Assembly (NCBI GenBank): GCA_965116335.1
Contig: OZ220677.1
Coordinates: forward strand, 1,922,001-1,986,000
Direction of reading: 5' to 3'
From: G963663315 sp965116335
GTDB lineage: Bacteria > Pseudomonadota > Gammaproteobacteria > Arenicellales > Poriferihabitantaceae
DNA: 64,000 nt
Part shown: in pieces, positions 59,571 through 64,000 of the stretch
How positions within the stretch are numbered: position 1 is the stretch's first letter
Layout of the letters: each line of letters begins with the position of its first letter
Program-made: the position numbers and the translations under genes
The notes under the pieces: model-generated
Seen by the model: the letters and a program-made list of their open reading frames with translations, nothing else
The model's database searches: none
Told to the model about the DNA's origin: nothing

Positions 59571-61010
59571 ATGAATTCTCGTCTGCGCTTTTTATATCAT
59601 ACCCTGCTGATCGGTCTGGCTGCCTGGTTTTTTCAGCCGCTCGCATTCGCCGCCGAGCCGGTGCCGGACGATGTCGCTCGCTTGCTGGATCAATATGGTA
59701 TTCCAGCAGACGCAGTCAGTCTGGAGGTGCGTGATGCCAATACCGGCAAGAAAATACTGAGCCTGAACAGCCACAAGCCGAGAAATCCGGCTTCGGTAAT
59801 AAAAATACTGACCACTTTATCAGCACTTGAAATCCTGGGGCCAAGCTATCAGTGGCAGACCCGTTACCTGGCCGATGGAGCCATCAAAAACGGCACGCTG
59901 GAAGGCAATCTGGTGATGCAGGGCGGTGGAGACCCGTTTTTGACCGTAGAGCGATTCTGGCATCAGGTACAGTCAATCCGCCAAAGAGGGATTCATACCA
60001 TCCGTGGTAACCTTACCATTGACGACAGCCATTTTGATATTGCCCGCCATGACCGCGGCGCATTCGATGACCAACCAGACCGCCTCTATAATGTGGGACC
60101 AGATGCGGCGCTGGTCAATTTCTCTGCAACTACGTTCACATTATCCCCACTCGGCAATCAGGTTCGGGTGATTGCCGACCCACCTCTTGCCGGTCTGGTC
60201 ATTGAAAACGACATCCGGGCAAAACGGGGGCCATGCACCCACCCGGAGTCCGGTTGGCGGATGGACGGAATCCGGCACAAGAACGACCGGATCATCGTCA
60301 AATTTACAGGGCACTATCCGGTCGGCTGCGGAGAACACTCCATTTCAAGAGCCCTGCTCTTGAATCATGAGTATACGTTCAGGCTGTTCAAGTATTTATG
60401 GACAGACAGCAGCGGGCAGATCCTGGGTGGTTACCGGGCCGGGAAAACTCCGGTCAACGCCACGGAAATACTCGATTACCCCTCGCAACCTCTGGCGGAC
60501 ATCATCACCGGCATCAATAAATACAGCAACAACGTCATGTCCCGGCAATTGTTTTTAAGCCTGGATGCCGAATGGCCGGGTCGCTCCGGCACTCTTGAGG
60601 GAGCCAGACAGCGGCTCAGGGAATGGCTGACGGCTAACGCGATGTCGATGCCGGAACTGTTTGTCGATAACGGCTCTGGCCTGTCCAGAGACACGCGGAT
60701 CAGCACCAGCAGCCTGGCACAACTTTTGCAGCATGGCTGGCACAGCAATTACCATGCGGAATTTCTGTCCTCCTTCGCGCTCTCGTCTCTCGATGGCACC
60801 ATGCGTAAACGTTCTGGAGAGCCGGGATCAGCAGGGAGGTTCCGGATCAAGACTGGATGGTTGCGTGGAGTACGCAGCATGGCCGGTTATATCAATTCCA
60901 GACACAACCATCCGTATACAGTGGTAATGATCATCCAGTCAGACAAGGTCCGTTACGGTCCCGGCACCCGTATCCAGGATGCCTTGCTGCAATGGGTCTA
61001 TGAGTTATAA
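59571..61010 (+). CDS. dacB: D-alanyl-D-alanine carboxypeptidase/endopeptidase (PBP4)
   Basis: 479 residues with a Sec signal peptide (LLIGLAAWFFQPLAFAA). Class C low-molecular-mass PBP motifs: SVIK (catalytic Ser in NPASVIKILTTL), SNN in INKYSNNVMSR and KTG in FRIKTGWLRGVRS. Between them is the typical long insertion (GNLVMQGGGDPFLT, then FDDQPDRLYNVGPDAALVNF). It trims peptidoglycan in the periplasm. Convergent with ribA. Confidence 0.95.
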   Translation: MNSRLRFLYHTLLIGLAAWFFQPLAFAAEPVPDDVARLLDQYGIPADAVSLEVRDANTGKKILSLNSHKPRNPASVIKILTTLSALEILGPSYQWQTRYLADGAIKNGTLEGNLVMQGGGDPFLTVERFWHQVQSIRQRGIHTIRGNLTIDDSHFDIARHDRGAFDDQPDRLYNVGPDAALVNFSATTFTLSPLGNQVRVIADPPLAGLVIENDIRAKRGPCTHPESGWRMDGIRHKNDRIIVKFTGHYPVGCGEHSISRALLLNHEYTFRLFKYLWTDSSGQILGGYRAGKTPVNATEILDYPSQPLADIITGINKYSNNVMSRQLFLSLDAEWPGRSGTLEGARQRLREWLTANAMSMPELFVDNGSGLSRDTRISTSSLAQLLQHGWHSNYHAEFLSSFALSSLDGTMRKRSGEPGSAGRFRIKTGWLRGVRSMAGYINSRHNHPYTVVMIIQSDKVRYGPGTRIQDALLQWVYEL

Positions 61011-61041
61011 AACTGAACAGCCGGGTGGCACCGGGCGATGA

Positions 61042-61863
61042 TTATTCCGGTGGCAGATCAGAGTCATCAATCTTGTGTCCCCAGGTTCGCTTGGCAGACA
61101 GATACCGCTTGTTCCATTTGCCAACCCCGGCGACATGCTTCTCCGGGTTGAGCTCGGTCAGACCGCAGTCAGTCAAGTCCTCTATTTTCTTCGGGTTGTT
61201 GGTCAGCAACCGCATAGGCCGGTTGCCGAGAAAATGCAGGATCAGGGAGGCCGCATCACTGAAGTCCCTGGAATCGACTGGCAATCCGAGCGACTGGTTT
61301 GCCTGATAGGTATTTTCCCCGGAATCCTGTAACAGATAGGTTGCAGCTTTCGCCCATAAGCCAATTCCGCGCCCTTCGTGCCCGGCCATGTAAACAATCA
61401 TGCCGCCACTGGCATCATTTGAAATCCGGGCCACAGCCGATTCGAGCTGGGGGCCGCATTCGCACCGCTGCGAGCCGAATACATCTCCGGTCAGACAATT
61501 CGAATGCACGCGAACCAGTGGGTTTTCTGCATTTTTCGGATCACCGATCAGTAGCACACTGTTGACCGCCATCGAGCTGGCCAGCCCGGCAAACCGGGTC
61601 TGCTGGCCGCTCATCCGCAATGTGGACGCGAGTTCCTCAACCTTGCCAAGCTCCGTGCTGCGAACCGCAGCATACCAGTCAGCCGGATAATCCGACCCGC
61701 CCAGCTTGAGCGGCAATGGAATCGGGCCGAGCAGATTGATCACCCGGTCGTCTTGCGGCATGGTATTTTTATCCGCAACCGGGTTGCCATGCCGGTTGAT
61801 GCGTACCAGTTTTCCGCTGTCAATGAGTTGCTGGCGGATATCGGGATCAAGATAAGTGAACAT
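61042..61863 (-). CDS. ribA: GTP cyclohydrolase II
   Basis: 273 residues. First step of riboflavin synthesis from GTP. Zinc motif CLTGDVFGSQRCECG, then YMAGHEGRGIGLWAKA, RDFSDAASLILHFLG and RLLTNNPKKIEDLTDCGL. An N-terminal extension of about 85 residues precedes the catalytic core; this is longer than the E. coli enzyme and lacks the DHBP synthase motifs of RibBA, so it is a monofunctional enzyme with an extra domain. Confidence 0.93.
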   Translation of the reverse strand: MFTYLDPDIRQQLIDSGKLVRINRHGNPVADKNTMPQDDRVINLLGPIPLPLKLGGSDYPADWYAAVRSTELGKVEELASTLRMSGQQTRFAGLASSMAVNSVLLIGDPKNAENPLVRVHSNCLTGDVFGSQRCECGPQLESAVARISNDASGGMIVYMAGHEGRGIGLWAKAATYLLQDSGENTYQANQSLGLPVDSRDFSDAASLILHFLGNRPMRLLTNNPKKIEDLTDCGLTELNPEKHVAGVGKWNKRYLSAKRTWGHKIDDSDLPPE

Positions 61864-61963
61864 AGTTGAATTATCAGCCTGATTTAGTTGATTTACGTCG
61901 CCTTGGGAGCGTACCCTAATATGGCCAGGAACAGTATTCCCAAAACCGGAGTTTTGAGCACAA

Positions 61964-62878
61964 ATGTCAAAATTACAAGCCGTCTCACCGCTGGACAGGG
62001 CCGCGTTGCAACCCCTGATGCAAAAGAGCGACGCGGCTGGACTGATCCGGATATTTCAGCACTTGCTGGCGATCACGGTCACCATTGTACTACTGGCCGG
62101 CAGCGACCACTGGATGTTGCAGGCAGCGCTGACGCTGGCTCTCGGCATTTTACTGACTTTTTTATTTGCCCCGCTGCATGAAACCATACACAAAACCGCT
62201 TTTGCCACCCCGCTGCTGAATGAAATCGTGGGCTGGGTCGGTGGCCTGGTGCTGGTGCTGCCGCCCAGATATTTCCAGGCCTTCCACATGGCCCATCATC
62301 GCTATACGCAAATCGTCGGCAAAGACCCGGAGCTGGATTTTGACAAACCGCGAACAGCGCCGCAATACATCCGATGCCTGAGCGGGGCAGACTACTGGCT
62401 GGGCCAGGCAAAAGCGATAACCCTGTTTGCCATTGGCCGCCATCACACGCACTTTGTAAATGATGCCAAACGGCCTGGAATCGTCAACGAAGCGCGGATT
62501 TTCACAGGCATCTACATTTCGTTGTTTTCTCTCAGCCTGTTATCCAGCTCTACCATCCTGTGGCAATACTGGATTCTGCCGATGTTGATCGGGCAGCCAT
62601 TCCTGAGAGCGTTCCTGCTGGCTGAACATACGCTGTGCCCTTATGTCCCCGATATGCTGCAGAACACACGCACGACATTGACTGTCCGGGGGATGCGGTG
62701 GCTTTGCTGGAACATGTCATTTCATGCCGAACACCACGCTTATCCCGCAATCCCGTTTCATCGCCTGCCTGCGGCGCATGCGGTCATCGGACCTCATATC
62801 GACGTGGTATCCGACGGCTATATCCATGTGCAAAAGGACATTATCCGGGCATTGCGGCAAGGCGACCGCACCTGTTGA
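61964..62878 (+). CDS. Membrane fatty acid desaturase family protein
   Basis: 304 residues with four or more membrane helices. Di-iron His motifs: HETIHK (LHETIHKTAF), HMAHHRY and HAEHHAYP. These fit the FA_desaturase superfamily (acyl-lipid or beta-carotene hydroxylase-like). TDxD-like PELDFDKPR follows the second motif. Acts in the inner membrane; substrate not determined. A small tandem repetition (CTGATGCCTG) lies just downstream at about 62913. Confidence 0.88.
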   Translation: MSKLQAVSPLDRAALQPLMQKSDAAGLIRIFQHLLAITVTIVLLAGSDHWMLQAALTLALGILLTFLFAPLHETIHKTAFATPLLNEIVGWVGGLVLVLPPRYFQAFHMAHHRYTQIVGKDPELDFDKPRTAPQYIRCLSGADYWLGQAKAITLFAIGRHHTHFVNDAKRPGIVNEARIFTGIYISLFSLSLLSSSTILWQYWILPMLIGQPFLRAFLLAEHTLCPYVPDMLQNTRTTLTVRGMRWLCWNMSFHAEHHAYPAIPFHRLPAAHAVIGPHIDVVSDGYIHVQKDIIRALRQGDRTC

Positions 62879-62952
62879 CAGCCCTGCACAAGACAATCAT
62901 GGACAGAATCCGGCTGATGCCTGGCTGATGCCTGTGTTGATGCCTGTTGTAT

Positions 62953-62974
62953 TGATATGGTTTAACCAATATCA
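62953..62974. promoter_or_regulatory. Imperfect palindrome upstream of the right-end methyltransferase
   Basis: TGATATGGTTTAACCAATATCA has matching ends TGATAT/ATATCA around GGTT/AACC with one base shift. It is about 50 bases upstream of the leader ORF, where control elements of restriction-modification genes commonly lie. No C-protein gene is seen in the window. Confidence 0.35.
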
Positions 62975-63024
62975 TTAGGAAAATAACAAAAATCCTTGAC
63001 GAACATAAACGAGGAGATACTCAC

Positions 63025-63069
63025 ATGAGCATAAGGATCGAAAGACAAGCATCGGGGGGCTGGACGTAA
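63025..63069 (+). CDS. 14-residue leader ORF upstream of the methyltransferase
   Basis: ATG with a strong GAGGAG ribosome-binding site encodes MSIRIERQASGGWT and stops three bases before the methyltransferase ATG. The methyltransferase itself has no convincing ribosome-binding site, so translation may be coupled through this short ORF. A real leader or simply the trimmed start of an ancestral fused frame; not decided. Confidence 0.4.
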   Translation: MSIRIERQASGGWT

Positions 63070-63072
63070 GCT

Positions 63073-63918
63073 ATGCCTGTAACCGAGAAGTCGCTGTCGT
63101 ATGGCGACATTGGTAATTGGACTCACCGAATTCATTGTGGTGATTGCCTGGAAGTCATGCGCCAGTTGCCGGATGAAAGTATAGATTTAATTGTCACATC
63201 CCCTCCTTATGCGGATGCCAGAGCGCACACTTACGGTGGCGTACATCCCGACAAATATGTAGCATGGTTTTCGGACAGAGCGGAGCAAATGGCGCGTGTG
63301 CTGAAGCCGACCGGCTCATTTGTGCTGAATATCAAGGAAAAAGCTGTTGATGGTGAAAGGCATACTTACGTGCTTGATTTAATTCTGTCATTGAAGCGGG
63401 AAACCGGTTTCAGATGGGTAGAAGAATACATCTGGCACAAAACCACTGCCGCTCCGGGCAAGTGGAAATACAGGTTTCGTGATGCTTGGGAAAGAATGCT
63501 GCATTTCAGCAAGACGAAAAATGTAAAGATGAATCAGGATGCCGTCAAAGTCCCGATAGGTAACTGGACAGAGTCCCGCTTGAAGAACATGGGAAAAAAT
63601 GATTTTGAGCGCAGAAATTCATCCACTCAATCAGGCATAGGCCGACGCATATCAGCATGGGAAGGCAAAGATCTGGTTTACCCTTCAAATGTGCTGCACA
63701 AGTCCCCGGTTGCCCACAATACAGGGCACAGCGCACCGTTTCCAGAATGGCTACCGGAATTTTTTATCCTGCTATTTACTGATGAGGGCGACACTGTACT
63801 TGATCCGTTCTCTGGCAGTGGTACTACGTTCCGGGTGGCTTCCAGCCTGGGGCGGGCACCTATTGGCATTGAATTAAACCCTGATTACATACAAGATGGG
63901 GTGCAGATGACATTATGA
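63073..63918 (+). CDS. Type II DNA methyltransferase (beta class)
   Basis: 281 residues. N-terminal RIHCGDCLEVMRQLPDESIDL is followed by SPPYADAR (motif IV) and a long variable region. DPFSGSGTTFRVASSLGR is motif I near the C-terminus. The order (IV before I) is beta-class. Either N4-cytosine or N6-adenine methylation is possible. Intact N-terminus, in contrast with the related methyltransferase at 25274-25957. It overlaps the next ORF by ATGA. Confidence 0.9.
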   Translation: MPVTEKSLSYGDIGNWTHRIHCGDCLEVMRQLPDESIDLIVTSPPYADARAHTYGGVHPDKYVAWFSDRAEQMARVLKPTGSFVLNIKEKAVDGERHTYVLDLILSLKRETGFRWVEEYIWHKTTAAPGKWKYRFRDAWERMLHFSKTKNVKMNQDAVKVPIGNWTESRLKNMGKNDFERRNSSTQSGIGRRISAWEGKDLVYPSNVLHKSPVAHNTGHSAPFPEWLPEFFILLFTDEGDTVLDPFSGSGTTFRVASSLGRAPIGIELNPDYIQDGVQMTL

Positions 63919-64000
63919 GCAAGTTATCCTGGATTGATGATGATCTGTTTGAGCCTATCGTACTATCCACCCTGCACCGCGCGGCGGAAGCATACGAAGA
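63915..64000 (+). CDS. Start of a gene coupled to the methyltransferase (partial)
   Basis: ATG in the ATGA overlap begins MSKLSWIDDDLFEPIVLSTL and continues beyond the window end. The product cannot be recognised from 28 residues. Coupling to a DNA methyltransferase suggests the cognate restriction endonuclease. Confidence 0.55.
   Translation, partial: MSKLSWIDDDLFEPIVLSTLHRAAEAYE

Overview
The window looks like a chromosomal segment of an uncultured-type gammaproteobacterium. The signs are the housekeeping genes and their grouping: aroQ-accB-accC, purH, purD-purE, tsaC-hemF-waaA, nth beside an RnfB/RsxB-like ferredoxin, a DUF3426 zinc-ribbon protein, DUF1820, NAD-malic enzyme, dacB and ribA. 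Base composition is moderate, somewhat above 50% GC by eye. No rRNA, tRNA or CRISPR array was recognised. All functions are inferred from reading the sequence; no database search was run.

Layout. (1) 0-2.5 kb holds a methyltransferase, two small unknowns and a secreted HNH/Excalibur nuclease-like protein. (2) About 2.6-34.08 kb is one long accessory region. Its left edge lies at the 36-codon stump of a short-chain dehydrogenase (2493-2603). Its right edge lies at the 3' end of another SDR gene (about 34.07 kb), where a gene fragment without a start codon begins.

The left half of the accessory region (2.7-19.8 kb, all minus strand) is one tightly overlapping operon. It joins a Ti/IncP-like trb conjugation channel (trbC-D-E-J-L-F-G-H-I) directly to an IncI/R64-like type IVb pilus set (pilL-N-O-P-Q-R-S, a pilin-like ORF, pilV). 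TrbB/VirB11, VirD4, relaxase, lytic transglycosylase and prepilin peptidase are not seen. The right half holds an AAA-ATPase/phosphoribosyltransferase-like gene pair split by an apparent frameshift, an MvaI/BcnI-family restriction-modification system, an IS1182-like and an ISNCY/IS1202-like element, two unknown genes, a PIN/Phd toxin-antitoxin pair, a DUF429 protein and a Dam-type methyltransferase.

(3) 34-51.3 kb is mostly biosynthetic core: fatty-acid initiation (accBC), shikimate (aroQ), purines (purH, purD, purE), heme (hemF), tRNA t6A (tsaC), Kdo transfer (waaA), base-excision repair (nth) and malate oxidation. (4) 51.4-57.7 kb holds a giant Calx-beta autotransporter flanked by inverted copies of a composite repeat. 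(5) 57.8-62.9 kb holds a short membrane peptide, a PuuD-like membrane protein, msrA, DUF1820, dacB, ribA and a fatty acid desaturase. (6) A further DNA methyltransferase and the start of its likely partner run off the right edge.

The most striking signal is a pair of octanucleotide tandem-repeat loci, both placed at the 5' end of a gene whose product faces foreign DNA or the environment. Twelve exact copies of an 8-bp unit (25995-26090) lie in the N-terminal coding part of the MvaI-family methyltransferase gene, which an IS1182-like element also interrupts. Five copies of another 8-bp unit (51511-51550) follow an ATG upstream of the autotransporter. In both cases the present copy number puts the upstream ATG out of frame, and one added copy would restore the long frame. 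This is the arrangement expected of slipped-strand phase variation. The inverted repeats around the autotransporter add a possible DNA-inversion switch.
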